The position numbers were made by a program, and so were the translations under genes. Shown here piece by piece: positions 27,324 to 36,476 of a stretch of 64,000 nucleotides of DNA; the first letter of the stretch is position 1, and each line of letters starts with the position of its first letter. Source of the DNA: Pararhizobium gei (GTDB lineage: Bacteria > Pseudomonadota > Alphaproteobacteria > Rhizobiales > Rhizobiaceae). The notes below the pieces were generated by a model. That model saw only the letters and a program-made list of their open reading frames with translations. It was not told the origin of the DNA and ran no database searches. The stretch is taken from the NCBI RefSeq assembly GCF_029223885.1, contig NZ_CP119409.1:81001-145000 (forward strand). The letters are read 5' to 3'.

Positions 27324-28838
27324 TCAAGTTTGATGCGAAGAACCGTCCAGAATTCCCGCCATTCTGCACCAGTCGCGCAGGGGCTCCAATGCCTCGTGTT
27401 GAAGCGCCGTCTGCAGATAAGCGAAAGTTCGCGGCATGTGCCGCATATAGAACGGCTTGCCGTCCCGCTGCATGAGCCTGACCCAGATGCCGGCAAGCTT
27501 GCAATTGCGTTGGGCTGACATCAGGTGCCAGTCACGCCGGAAGAGAGCTTCGTCAAACGAACCGAGGCGATGACGCTCCGAACAATAGAGCGACAGCATG
27601 CGCTCGCGGAGCGCCGGTTCGATCGTGACGCGGGCGTCCTGCGTGATTGAGGCCACGTCATAGGCCGTGGGGCCGATCATCGCGTCCTGGAAATCGATGA
27701 TGCCGATGCGGTCAAAACCCTTACGCTCGCCCCGCCATATGATGTTGGGAGAGTGGAAATCCCGCAGCAGCAGCTTCTTTTCCGCGCTTGCAAGCAGATT
27801 GATCAATCCATCCCAGACAGCGAGATAACTGGCGCGCTCGGCATCGCTTGCCGTCTCGCCACGTTTCCAGGGCAGGTACCAGTCGATCAAAAGGCTTGTC
27901 TCGATTTTCATCGCGGTTCGGTCGAAATCGGGAATGTGATGGCGGAGAGTGGCGGATAGCTGGACAGTCTGCGTCACGGGTAGCGCGTGCAAATGCGAGA
28001 GAACACGGACACTCTCGAGATAGCGCTCCGCGATGGGATCGCCGCCATCGTCCAGAATTCCCGTGCTACCGAGATCCTCGATCAGCAGGATGCCCGATTC
28101 GAGGTCGCTCTTATAAACTTCCGGCGCGCAAAAGCCTTTTGCGCGAATGTCATTGGCGACCGCCACGAACGGTACGACATCTTCGGCAATATGGGCCAGC
28201 TGCTGGTAATATTTGCCGTCCTGCAGGATGGGGCCGGGCGTGTGACGGGCGGAATCCATCAGGATGCGCATCGGCTGTCCGGCGGTGATGATCCGCTCGT
28301 AGGCACGCGCCGAGGCATCGCCGCTCAAATGGCGGCGCTTTGCCTGTCCCCAACCGGCATTTACCAGAAACGTCCTTATGGCAAGGCTCCGCTGGATACG
28401 GGCCAGCGCGGCCGCATCACCGCTGAACGTTATCGTGCGGCCGTCTCCGCTATGCACGAAAGAAGCATCGATTTTCACCTTCGGCAAAGCTGCCTGTGCA
28501 TTTTCTGGCCACTCGACCAGACAGATACCAGCGGCGAGCGCCTCGTCGAAGCCCAGTTCCTCCAGTTCCGAAACATCCGCGAGCCGATAGAGATCGAAAT
28601 GCGCAATGGGGATGCGCAGGTCGTAGCTCTGCACCAGGGTGAATGTCGGGCTTGGCACCTCGAGCGTGTCGTCATCGGCCATGGCGCGTAGCAAAGCGCG
28701 GGCCAGTGTCGATTTTCCTGCCCCGAGATCGCCAGACAGGGCCAGGCAGTCGCCGGGCTTCAGGGCAAGCGCCAGATCCTCGCCGAGCTGAAGCGTTGCC
28801 GCTTCGTCCTTCAGGAAAAGTTCGATGGATTGCATCAT
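27324..28838 (-). CDS. tsaE: Fusion of TsaE (tRNA t6A ATPase) and AmgK-type sugar kinase
   Basis: A 504-residue two-domain protein. Residues 1 to about 150 are TsaE, the ATPase that drives the TsaBDE complex for t6A37 in ANN-decoding tRNAs, with Walker A GDLGAGKST and the LVEWPE motif. From about 165 on is an aminoglycoside-phosphotransferase-like kinase with catalytic LRDFHSPNI and metal-binding DFQDA. This matches AmgK, which phosphorylates C1 of MurNAc/GlcNAc. The usual APH HxD motif has Arg before the Asp, as in AmgK-like kinases. It may start at ATG 28838 or 28835, overlapping the divL stop. The fusion is, to my knowledge, common in Rhizobiales. Confidence 0.9.
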   Translation of the reverse strand: MMQSIELFLKDEAATLQLGEDLALALKPGDCLALSGDLGAGKSTLARALLRAMADDDTLEVPSPTFTLVQSYDLRIPIAHFDLYRLADVSELEELGFDEALAAGICLVEWPENAQAALPKVKIDASFVHSGDGRTITFSGDAAALARIQRSLAIRTFLVNAGWGQAKRRHLSGDASARAYERIITAGQPMRILMDSARHTPGPILQDGKYYQQLAHIAEDVVPFVAVANDIRAKGFCAPEVYKSDLESGILLIEDLGSTGILDDGGDPIAERYLESVRVLSHLHALPVTQTVQLSATLRHHIPDFDRTAMKIETSLLIDWYLPWKRGETASDAERASYLAVWDGLINLLASAEKKLLLRDFHSPNIIWRGERKGFDRIGIIDFQDAMIGPTAYDVASITQDARVTIEPALRERMLSLYCSERHRLGSFDEALFRRDWHLMSAQRNCKLAGIWVRLMQRDGKPFYMRHMPRTFAYLQTALQHEALEPLRDWCRMAGILDGSSHQT

Positions 28839-31315
28839 TCCGCCGCTTGAAATTGTGGCAGGTTACCGGACGGAATGCGGCAGGTTACCTCAGTCCCTTC
28901 GCCCTCGCGGCTGCGGATCGACACCGTGCCGCGATGCAGGCCGACGAAGCTTTCGACGATCGACAGCCCCAGACCGGCGCCGCCGTGCTGTCCATGGCTC
29001 TCGAAGCGGTTGAACACGGTATCGAGAATGTCCTGTGGAATGCCGGGGCCGGTATCGGTGATGCTGAAAAGGAAATCGCTGCCATCGCGCCGGCATTTTA
29101 GGCGTATGATGCTGTCATCAGGCGCAAAATTCGCGGCATTCGTCAGGAGCTTGATTAGAATCTGTTTCAATCGCTGATGATCGGCAACAAAAAGACCGAG
29201 ACTGTCAGGCGCGTCGATGCGCAGGATAACGGCGCTTTCCTGCAAACGGTCGGCCATCTGGAGGGAGATTTCGTCCAGGAAATCGGTGAGATTGATTTCC
29301 GAGAGATCCAGCTCGACGATTCCGGCATCGACAGTGGCGAGATCGAGAATATCGTTGACGATGGTCAACAGAAGAGAGGAGGACGTGGATATGTGATCGA
29401 CATATTCCGCCTGCCGCTCGGTCAGCGTGCCAAAAGCCGGAGTTTTCAGAAGATCGGCGAAGCCGATGATGTTGGTCAAGGGTGACCGTAGTTCGTAGGA
29501 AACATGCTGCACGAAATCGTTCTTTAAATGGTCTGCCATTTGCAGCGCTTCGTTTTTTTCGGTCAGCGCACGCTCTACCTTAGCGCTGTCGGTAATGTTG
29601 ACGAAGGTCAGCATGGTCTGCGCATTCGGCAGCGGGATAACGGCGAAGTCAAGGATGAGCCCGGTGCGCAGTTCCAGAACGCCCTGGCTGGATGGTCTCT
29701 CGTCGTCGAAGCTGGTGATCAGTTGAGCGAAACGCTTCCACCCGTCCGGGTGGTCGTACGACGCGGAACACGCCTGCTCGATGGTGCGGATGTGGGTTCC
29801 GGGTTTGACTTCGGCTTCGCTTACGCCCCAGAGCGCGCGAAAGGCGGGATTGGACAGTTTGACACGTCCGTCCGGACCGAACACGGCGACACCTTCCGAA
29901 AGATGGTCGATGGTTTCCCCCTGGACCTGAACCAGCGTGTTGTAGCGCGTTTCGAGATCGACCTTTTCCGTCAGGTTCTCGAAGACCCAGGTAGCGCCGC
30001 CCTGCGGCCGCGCGGTGGCAAACACACGCAGCGTCTGGCCGTTCGGGAGATGCCAGAGATCGGACTGCGTATCGAGCGCCTGGTAAACCGCGAGCGCATT
30101 CTCCTTCCACTGTTTCCAGTTGAGCTGCTCCGGCAGGGTGCCTGCAGCGCGCAGACGGTCGAGGATTTCGCCATTGGTCGGTTTGCGTTCGAGAAAACCC
30201 ATATCCAGCTGCCATAGCCGCTGAAAGGCCTGGTTGTAGAATTGCAGACGCTGGTTACCGTCGAAAGTCGCAACCGGCGTGGCGAGCTGATCCAAGGTCT
30301 CGGCATGACTTTTCAGCGTCCGGTTGAGTTCCTCGCGCACGGTCTCGACGTCCGAGACATTGATCGCCATGCCTGCCGATCCGCCAGCGCTCTTCGCATC
30401 CACCACCTCGTAAAAGGCCCGATTGCCGCGCACTACGGCGGACAGCTTTTCGCGATAGGGCGAATCATAGGTGCTCAGCGCGCGGATCTTTTCGCGGTTC
30501 ACCGTTGCCAGAAGCTCGCGGCTTTCCCGGATGGCGGTTGCCGGATCAGCCGCCTCGACGGCTTCGGCATAGGCCTGGTTGACCCAGATCAACGACCCGT
30601 CCGCTCCGCGCTGCCACACAGGAAGGTCCGTCGCGTCGAGCAGGGTGTGCAATCCGGAGATCGAGCTGCGCAGACGATCCCGTTCCAGCTTCATTTCGGC
30701 GAGCTCTGCGCGAAGATTGTTGAGTGCCACAAAACGGACGAAGGCTCGGCCGCCAGAAACGCGTCCTTGCGTTTCGATAATCTCGCCGCGGATCGTCTCG
30801 ACCACGAGATCGAAGCTCTGGGCGGCCGAACGCAGATGCTCGACGGCCTTCTCCAGTTCGGAAGCGGATTGTGCTTTCAGCCATCGTCCGAAAGCCAGAA
30901 AATTCCGGTCGTCCTGCGGCGCACCTGTTTCAGCCGGCAATTGGCCAAGAAATTCCGGCTTGGTTGCAAGCCCCTCCCAGACGACGATGCGGCGGTTCTT
31001 GTCGGCAATCAGCGCCTGGAAGCGCGAGATGCGATGATTGGCATCGGACAGCGCCGCGTTCAACTCGCGATTGTCGGTCTCGATATTGCCGCGCTGGCGG
31101 ATCAGCCAGATGGCCGAAATCATGGCGGCCGAAATGACGCCGATCAGAACGGAAAATGTGACGATCTCGGCGGATTGGAAGACACCTGTCGCCATGAGGC
31201 CGCCCGGTGCGGCAAAAGCCGGAGGCGTGCAGGCGATGATCGCCGAGCTGCTGAGAAACCATCGCATCAGAGATGGAATCCGGTCGGCAACCCGCTTTAA
31301 AGGACCTGTTTCCAT
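28835..31315 (-). CDS. divL: DivL-type PAS sensor pseudo-histidine kinase with Tyr at the phosphorylation site
   Basis: An 826-residue membrane protein. A hydrophobic start and a TM segment at about 51-72 are followed by a coiled region (75-220), several PAS-like segments (about 220-575), a HisKA domain (about 595-660) and an HATPase domain (about 705-815; ANFAPDD, DTGPGIP, GAGLGLS). The H-box reads SYELRSPL: Tyr607 stands where the phospho-His should be (codon 29495-29497, TAC). This is the hallmark of Caulobacter DivL, which controls CckA-CtrA and asymmetric division. It heads the tsaE-amgK / murU / addB / addA row. Confidence 0.88.
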   Translation of the reverse strand: METGPLKRVADRIPSLMRWFLSSSAIIACTPPAFAAPGGLMATGVFQSAEIVTFSVLIGVISAAMISAIWLIRQRGNIETDNRELNAALSDANHRISRFQALIADKNRRIVVWEGLATKPEFLGQLPAETGAPQDDRNFLAFGRWLKAQSASELEKAVEHLRSAAQSFDLVVETIRGEIIETQGRVSGGRAFVRFVALNNLRAELAEMKLERDRLRSSISGLHTLLDATDLPVWQRGADGSLIWVNQAYAEAVEAADPATAIRESRELLATVNREKIRALSTYDSPYREKLSAVVRGNRAFYEVVDAKSAGGSAGMAINVSDVETVREELNRTLKSHAETLDQLATPVATFDGNQRLQFYNQAFQRLWQLDMGFLERKPTNGEILDRLRAAGTLPEQLNWKQWKENALAVYQALDTQSDLWHLPNGQTLRVFATARPQGGATWVFENLTEKVDLETRYNTLVQVQGETIDHLSEGVAVFGPDGRVKLSNPAFRALWGVSEAEVKPGTHIRTIEQACSASYDHPDGWKRFAQLITSFDDERPSSQGVLELRTGLILDFAVIPLPNAQTMLTFVNITDSAKVERALTEKNEALQMADHLKNDFVQHVSYELRSPLTNIIGFADLLKTPAFGTLTERQAEYVDHISTSSSLLLTIVNDILDLATVDAGIVELDLSEINLTDFLDEISLQMADRLQESAVILRIDAPDSLGLFVADHQRLKQILIKLLTNAANFAPDDSIIRLKCRRDGSDFLFSITDTGPGIPQDILDTVFNRFESHGQHGGAGLGLSIVESFVGLHRGTVSIRSREGEGTEVTCRIPSGNLPQFQAAE

Positions 31316-31708
31316 GGCTTGCTTGCTTTCCCGTTAACCGCATGGCGCATCCGCCCGGAAAACCGAATCGGAGCGCGCCTGTGCGTATTCAACACCGTGA
31401 ACCGTGCCCAGACCTTTCGGCAGGAACGGTCCGGCTTCAAAATCCGGTCGCAAATCGCCACGCTATGCCAAATCGAAATCCTGCACTGGGCAGGCCTCGT
31501 TCAATTCCGATTGCAGCCCGGTGTCTGCCTGCCGCGTAAACGACAGACGTCCCATTCGTGACGCGTCTGTTCCGCATCTTCGCCTCGAATCGGTGTGCCA
31601 AAAACATACGCTTTTGATGATTCAGCGGGAAGGCCGCGGTAAAAAAAGAGGCCGTGATCTCTGTTCAAGATCACGACCTCTATATGTTGTGGATTATCCG
31701 GGTAAGAA
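31316..31708. other. Intergenic region between ahcY and divL
   Basis: 393 bases without a credible gene. Its right end holds the ahcY terminator; the left part next to divL should hold the divL promoter. The short open frames here have no ribosome sites or recognisable proteins. Confidence 0.6.
31642..31682 (-). terminator. Rho-independent terminator of ahcY
   Basis: On the minus strand, AGAGG-x-CGTGATCT pairs with AGATCACG-x-CCTCT (31648-31682, one C/A mismatch) and is followed by a run of seven T (A7 at 31642-31648 on the plus strand). Confidence 0.85.
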
Positions 31709-33109
31709 TTAGTAGCGGTAGTGCTCGGCTTTGAACGGCCCCTGCGGCGTCACGCCGATATAGTTAGCTTGTTCTTCCGACAGTTCCGTCAACCGGGCGC
31801 CAAGTTTGGCGAGATGCAGGCGCGCAACCTTCTCATCGAGATGCTTCGGCAGGATGTGGACGCCGTTCTGGTACTGCGCACCCTTGGTGAACAGCTCGAT
31901 CTGCGCCAGAACCTGATTGGAGAACGATGCGGACATCACGAAGGACGGGTGGCCGGTGGCATTGCCAAGATTAAGAAGACGGCCTTCGGACAAAAGGATC
32001 ATCCGGTTGCCCTTTGGGAACTCGATCAGGTCAACCTGCGGCTTGATGTTGGTCCATTTCAGATTGCGCAGCGAGGCGACCTGAATTTCGTTATCGAAAT
32101 GGCCGATATTGCCGACGATCGCCATGTCCTTCATTTCGCGCATGTGATCCATGCGGATGACGTCCTTGTTGCCGGTCGTTGTGATAAAGATGTCGGCGGA
32201 AGAGACGACGTCTTCGAGTTGAACGACTTCAAAGCCGTCCATGGCGGCCTGAAGCGCGCAGATCGGATCGACTTCGGTCACCTTGACGCGGGCGCCGGCG
32301 CCGGCGAGCGAGGCAGCCGAACCCTTGCCGACATCGCCATAACCGCAGACGACGGCAACCTTGCCGGCCATCATCACATCGGTGCCGCGGCGGATGCCAT
32401 CGACGAGCGATTCCTTGCAGCCATATTTGTTGTCGAACTTCGACTTGGTAACTGAATCGTTGACGTTGATCGCCGGGAAGGGCAGCAACCCCTTGGCATG
32501 CAACTGATAGAGACGGTTGACACCCGTCGTGGTTTCCTCAGTCACGCCCTTGATGGCGTCGCGCTGCTTCGTAAACCAGCCCGGTGAGGCGGCAAGACGC
32601 TTCTTGATCTGGGCGACGAGGATTTCTTCCTCTTCCGATTCCGGCTTCGACAGCACGTCCTCGCCGGCTTCGGCGCGGGCGCCGAGCAGGATGTACATGG
32701 TCGCGTCGCCACCATCATCGAGGATCATGTTGGATACGCCGCCATCGGCCCATTGGAAGATCTTGTCGGTGTAGGTCCAGTATTCTTCCAGGCTTTCGCC
32801 CTTGACTGCAAAGACCGGAACGCCGGTCGCAGCGATTGCCGCTGCAGCGTGGTCCTGTGTCGAGAAGATGTTGCAGGATGCCCAGCGGACCTCCGCGCCA
32901 AGCGCAACCAGGGTCTCGATCAGGACGGCCGTCTGGATGGTCATATGCAGCGAGCCGGTGATACGCGCTCCCTTGAGAGGCTTCTGGGCGCCGAACTCCT
33001 CGCGGCAGGCAATCAGGCCCGGCATTTCAGTTTCTGCGATGATGATTTCCTTACGGCCGAAATCGGCAAGGCCGATGTCCGCTACCAGGTAGTCGTTGGT
33101 CGTATCCAT
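31709..33109 (-). CDS. ahcY: S-adenosylhomocysteinase
   Basis: A 466-residue NAD-dependent enzyme that splits S-adenosylhomocysteine into adenosine and homocysteine, removing the methylation product inhibitor. NAD-binding [12 protein letters not shown], substrate-loop [12 protein letters not shown] and the C-terminal PFKAEHYRY ending are typical. The frame extends to 33202, but ATG 33109 ([11 protein letters not shown]) has GGAGAG just upstream and matches the family. A perfect inverted repeat lies 126-153 bases upstream and may bind a methionine-cycle regulator. Confidence 0.97.
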   Translation of the reverse strand: MDTTNDYLVADIGLADFGRKEIIIAETEMPGLIACREEFGAQKPLKGARITGSLHMTIQTAVLIETLVALGAEVRWASCNIFSTQDHAAAAIAATGVPVFAVKGESLEEYWTYTDKIFQWADGGVSNMILDDGGDATMYILLGARAEAGEDVLSKPESEEEEILVAQIKKRLAASPGWFTKQRDAIKGVTEETTTGVNRLYQLHAKGLLPFPAINVNDSVTKSKFDNKYGCKESLVDGIRRGTDVMMAGKVAVVCGYGDVGKGSAASLAGAGARVKVTEVDPICALQAAMDGFEVVQLEDVVSSADIFITTTGNKDVIRMDHMREMKDMAIVGNIGHFDNEIQVASLRNLKWTNIKPQVDLIEFPKGNRMILLSEGRLLNLGNATGHPSFVMSASFSNQVLAQIELFTKGAQYQNGVHILPKHLDEKVARLHLAKLGARLTELSEEQANYIGVTPQGPFKAEHYRY

Positions 33110-33231
33110 GAAGCTCTCCGGGATAAGGCCAGCTGCGGAAGAGGTCCGTGCGGGCGCATGAAATTCTGCGTCCAGCACAAATGCCGGACGTTTGTTCTTC
33201 ACCTATCAGGTTTCATGAAAAGGATCAACAG

Positions 33232-33261
33232 GACATAAAGAAGTCTTTATATCTTTATGTC
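33232..33261 (-). promoter_or_regulatory. Inverted-repeat operator upstream of ahcY
   Basis: ATAAAGA-AG-TCTTTAT (33235-33250) is a perfect 7-2-7 palindrome. The outer arms GACATAAAGA (33232-33241) and TCTTTATGTC (33252-33261) form a second perfect 10-bp repeat, so three related half-sites are packed in 30 bases. It is A+T-rich against a GC-rich background. From memory it resembles sites of the ArsR-family regulator SahR, which controls SAM-cycle genes in Proteobacteria; this was not checked. Confidence 0.6.
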
Positions 33262-33265
33262 TTCC

Positions 33266-33583
33266 CTATGCTTCCTCGCCGAACTTGTCGGAGACGAGGG
33301 TGTCCAGCGCATCGAGCGCTTCCTGTGCCTGCGGTCCGCTTGCCTCCACGAGAATGGACGAACCGGTGCTGGCGGCCAGCATCATCAGTCCCATGATGGA
33401 TGTTCCGCCGACGCTCATGCCGTCTTTCGTCACCCTGATGTCGGCTTCATACGCTTCGACGGTCTGGACGAACTTCGCGGAAGCGCGGGCATGCAGGCCA
33501 CGCTTGTTGACGATGGGCAATTCGCGGGAGAGCGCCGCAGACGCTGCGTCATTATTTCCCACTGAGGACACGACTTGCGACAT
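33266..33583 (-). CDS. HPr phosphocarrier protein of the regulatory PTS
   Basis: A 105-residue HPr with about 16 extra N-terminal residues. The phosphorylated His is in NKRGLHARAS (His31) and the regulatory serine in TSIMGLM (Ser62), the site HPr kinase would use. In alphaproteobacteria this carrier serves regulation (PTS-Ntr) more than sugar uptake. Its start lies within the end of the EIIA gene (32-base overlap). EI-Ntr (ptsP) and EIIA-Ntr are not in this window. Confidence 0.92.
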   Translation of the reverse strand: MSQVVSSVGNNDAASAALSRELPIVNKRGLHARASAKFVQTVEAYEADIRVTKDGMSVGGTSIMGLMMLAASTGSSILVEASGPQAQEALDALDTLVSDKFGEEA

Positions 33584-33953
33584 TGATGTATTTCCTGCCT
33601 GCTTCAGATGCTTCGACGAGAGCCTTGTCCATGTCGCTTTCGCTCCGCACGCCGGCCAGTTTGATCAGCATGGGAAGGTTGACCCCTGCGATGACTTCGA
33701 CCGTTCCGCTCTGCATGACCGAGATTGCCAGATTGGAGGGAGTGCCCCCGAACATGTCGGTGAGTATGATGACGCCCTTGCCGTCATCGGCTGCCATGAC
33801 AGCTTGCAGTATGTCCTGGCGGCGCTGGTCCATATCGTCCTCTGGACCGATGCAGACAGTCTCGATCAACTTTTGCGGACCGACAACATGCTCCAGAGCA
33901 TGACGAAACTCCTCAGCCAGCTTGCCATGTGTGACAAGCACAAGTCCGATCAT
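33552..33953 (-). CDS. PTS EIIA component, mannose family
   Basis: A 133-residue EIIA-Man domain protein; the phospho-His is His9 in LVTHGKLAEE, and the typical TDMFGGTPSN loop is present. No IIB, IIC or IID genes are nearby, so it does not serve transport and probably passes phosphate for regulation. The frame extends to 34037, but ATG 33953 (MIGLVLV) is the family start. It overlaps the HPr gene and follows hprK by 143 bases. Confidence 0.92.
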   Translation of the reverse strand: MIGLVLVTHGKLAEEFRHALEHVVGPQKLIETVCIGPEDDMDQRRQDILQAVMAADDGKGVIILTDMFGGTPSNLAISVMQSGTVEVIAGVNLPMLIKLAGVRSESDMDKALVEASEAGRKYINVASRVLSGK

Positions 33954-34096
33954 GGTGTCTTTGCTCCAACTGCATCTGCAAATTCTCGATGGTCGGATAT
34001 CGCAACGCAACAATTCCGTCCACCTCGGGGCGGCCATCTTGGCAAGGAAAAGCCGAAGTGCAAGTTAAAAATCCCCGAATCCTTCCGTAAATGGCA

Positions 34097-34564
34097 TCAT
34101 CGCTCTTGAAATTCTCTGCGTTGAGACAGGATTACCCGCAAAATTTCGAATGCATTGCTTCCATCTCCGTAGGGTAGCCGTAACAGAGGCAAGCAGGCTC
34201 CGGCGGCCAGCGTCCATGTTTCGCCGTCCGGCGGGAGACGTGGTTCGAAAGGCGCCTTGACGGGAAGAACAGCGAAATCCAGTCGGGCTGCCGGGATGCT
34301 GTTTATCGTGACAATGCCCGCGCCGCGAATTTCTGCAAGGCCGGCAATCGAGGCCGGCCGACGTGCAATAATCAGGCCGTCATAGATTGAAATCAGCACT
34401 TGATCGTCGGCGATAAGTGAAGCATAGATCATGTTGGCTCGCGCCGCCGTCAGGCAGGACAGCGCCAGAGTGGTCTTGCCGGCACCGGATGGTCCAACGA
34501 ACAAGAAGCCCTGCGTTCCCAGCACGATCGCCGTGGCGTGAAGATTCGGCGCTTGTCCGGTCAC
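34097..34564 (-). CDS. hprK: Short HPr kinase/phosphorylase
   Basis: A 155-residue protein corresponding only to the C-terminal catalytic domain of Gram-positive HprK (about 310 residues). Walker A GPSGAGKTTLAL is at 24-35. It would phosphorylate HPr on serine and so adjust the regulatory PTS. This short form is usual in alphaproteobacteria. Its start overlaps the chvG stop (ATGA, 34561-34564), which couples it to the ChvG/ChvI system. Confidence 0.9.
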   Translation of the reverse strand: MTGQAPNLHATAIVLGTQGFLFVGPSGAGKTTLALSCLTAARANMIYASLIADDQVLISIYDGLIIARRPASIAGLAEIRGAGIVTINSIPAARLDFAVLPVKAPFEPRLPPDGETWTLAAGACLPLLRLPYGDGSNAFEILRVILSQRREFQER

Positions 34565-36342
34565 GCGTTGCTCTCGACCGGGAGCGACAATGTGAACCGT
34601 GCGCCCGTAATCCTGCCCGAAGCATCCGTCATGTTCTCAGCCTTCAGCGAACCTCCATGGGCTTCGGCGATCTGGCGTGAAATCGACAGGCCGAGACCGG
34701 AGTTCTGACCGAAATCCTCGCCGTCCGGCCGGTCTGTATAAAAGCGTTCGAAAATGCGGTCGATATCTTCCGCCTGAACGCCGGGGCCATTGTCCTCGAC
34801 ATAAATGAGGCAGCGGCTGCGGGTTCGCGTCAGGCGCAAAACGATGCGCCCACCTTCGCCGGGTACGAACGAGCGGGCGTTTTCGATCAGGTTGGTGATG
34901 ATCTGGCCGATGCGCAACTCGTAGCCGGCAACATCGAATCGCGCTTTGGGATTGTCCTTGCGCTCGACGACGAAGCTTAGCTGAACGACTTTTTTGCCGC
35001 TGCGGATCTGCCGGGAAATATCCACGAGGTCACCCAGCAGCTTTTCCAGATCGACGGCCTTCGCATCGCTGCGGGCAAGCTCCGCATCGAGCCGCGACGC
35101 ATCGGAAATATCACTGATCAGCCGGTCGAGGCGGCGCACGTCATGCTGAATGACGTCCATCAGCCGCTTCTTGGACTCGTCCGTGCGGGCGAGCGGCAGC
35201 GTTTCGACGGCGCTGCGCAGGGACGTCAGCGGGTTTTTCAGTTCGTGGCTGACATCGGCCGCGAAATTTTCAATCGCGGCGATCCGGTCGTAGAGGGCCG
35301 CGGTCATTTCACGCAGAGCAACGGAAAGATTGCCGATTTCGTCCTGGCGGGAGGAGAAGTCGGGAATTTCTTCGCGCTCCTTCGCGCCGCCACGGCGGAC
35401 ACGGATGGCGGCCGCCGACAGGCGGCGCAAGGGATTGGCGATCGTGCTCGACAGAAGTAGGGACAGGATGACGTTGACCATGGCCGCGACGCCGAAGACG
35501 CGAATGATGGCAAGCCTTTCGGCATGGACGATCTTGTCGATATCGCCGGCCTGCGTCGATAAAAGCAGGACGCCGAGTACGGCGCGGAACCGCTGGACAG
35601 GCACGGCGACCGAAACGATCAGTTCACCCTTTTCCGTCACACGCACGACAGCGCCGCGCACACCGGTCAAGGCATTCATCACCTCCGGATAGATCGAGCC
35701 GTTGCCGCCAGGCGGCTCCTTGTACAGCGGCAGGTTTCCCGGTTGCAGGATGCGGTTGAACCAGGAATTCAGCCTCTCGGATATCGTCACGGATTCCGGC
35801 TCGATGGGGGGCAGGTCGAACCTCAGGACCTGGCCACCTGTATAAAGGTGTCGCGAATCCAGAAGAAGATCCGCATCCGCGTCGAACAGCCGGGCGCGGG
35901 TGCGGGTCGGTGAAATCAGCCGCCGCAGAACAGGTGCGACGCGCTCCTGATTGATCGGGAATTCGAGATCCTCGTCGCTCGGCAGCGGCGTGATGCTCTG
36001 GCCCGCCTGCAGTTCCAAAAGCTTTTCCGGATCGATGGTGATGGAATTGGTATCGACGGAGGCGGAGGCTGCAATCGCACCCGCAATGATTTCGCCCTGG
36101 GTCAGCAGGCTTTCGACGCGGGCATCGATAAGGCCTTCGCGAAACTGATTGAGATACATGATGCCGCCGACGAGCACGACGAGGGCGACGAGGTTGAAAA
36201 ACAGAATACGCCGGGTCAGGCTGGAAAAGACGGCATTGCCGAACAGGCGTCGGATCAGCGTGAACGGATGTGCCCACGTCTTTCCCGGCACATCCCTGCC
36301 ATCGCCTTCTTCCATATCAATGTTTCGCAAGACGTCGACCAA
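34561..36342 (-). CDS. chvG: Sensor histidine kinase ChvG (ExoS)
   Basis: A 593-residue inner-membrane kinase. TM1 is at about 47-66, a periplasmic domain covers about 67-275, TM2 is at about 280-300, and a HAMP domain follows. His366 in ADVSHELKNP is the phosphorylation site; the ATPase shows VEDNGPGV and NSGLGLSIS. ChvG senses acid and, with periplasmic ExoR in Sinorhizobium and Agrobacterium, switches cells to host-associated life. It phosphorylates ChvI, encoded 133 bases upstream on the same strand. Confidence 0.94.
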   Translation of the reverse strand: MVDVLRNIDMEEGDGRDVPGKTWAHPFTLIRRLFGNAVFSSLTRRILFFNLVALVVLVGGIMYLNQFREGLIDARVESLLTQGEIIAGAIAASASVDTNSITIDPEKLLELQAGQSITPLPSDEDLEFPINQERVAPVLRRLISPTRTRARLFDADADLLLDSRHLYTGGQVLRFDLPPIEPESVTISERLNSWFNRILQPGNLPLYKEPPGGNGSIYPEVMNALTGVRGAVVRVTEKGELIVSVAVPVQRFRAVLGVLLLSTQAGDIDKIVHAERLAIIRVFGVAAMVNVILSLLLSSTIANPLRRLSAAAIRVRRGGAKEREEIPDFSSRQDEIGNLSVALREMTAALYDRIAAIENFAADVSHELKNPLTSLRSAVETLPLARTDESKKRLMDVIQHDVRRLDRLISDISDASRLDAELARSDAKAVDLEKLLGDLVDISRQIRSGKKVVQLSFVVERKDNPKARFDVAGYELRIGQIITNLIENARSFVPGEGGRIVLRLTRTRSRCLIYVEDNGPGVQAEDIDRIFERFYTDRPDGEDFGQNSGLGLSISRQIAEAHGGSLKAENMTDASGRITGARFTLSLPVESNA

Positions 36343-36436
36343 GCCTTCAACTTCCGCTTCCGCGGCCCCTGCTCAAGGAACAGCCCGGATGCGCCCTTTG
36401 GCACGAGGCTTTTAGCACAGCTTGCGCTTGCAGGCC

Positions 36437-36476
36437 ATGCATGGGCATCCCTCTACCAAGCCGGGCTCCCATGCAT
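36437..36476 (-). other. Hairpin between chvI and chvG
   Basis: ATGCATGGG (36437-36445) and CCCATGCAT (36468-36476) form a perfect 9-bp inverted repeat with a 22-base spacer. It begins at the chvI stop codon. There is no T-run, so it is more likely an mRNA structure than a terminator. Confidence 0.45.

Noticed and set aside
33110..33265. SAH riboswitch upstream of ahcY
   Set aside because: The conserved SAH-riboswitch core sequences are not present; the region instead holds a DNA-type inverted repeat.
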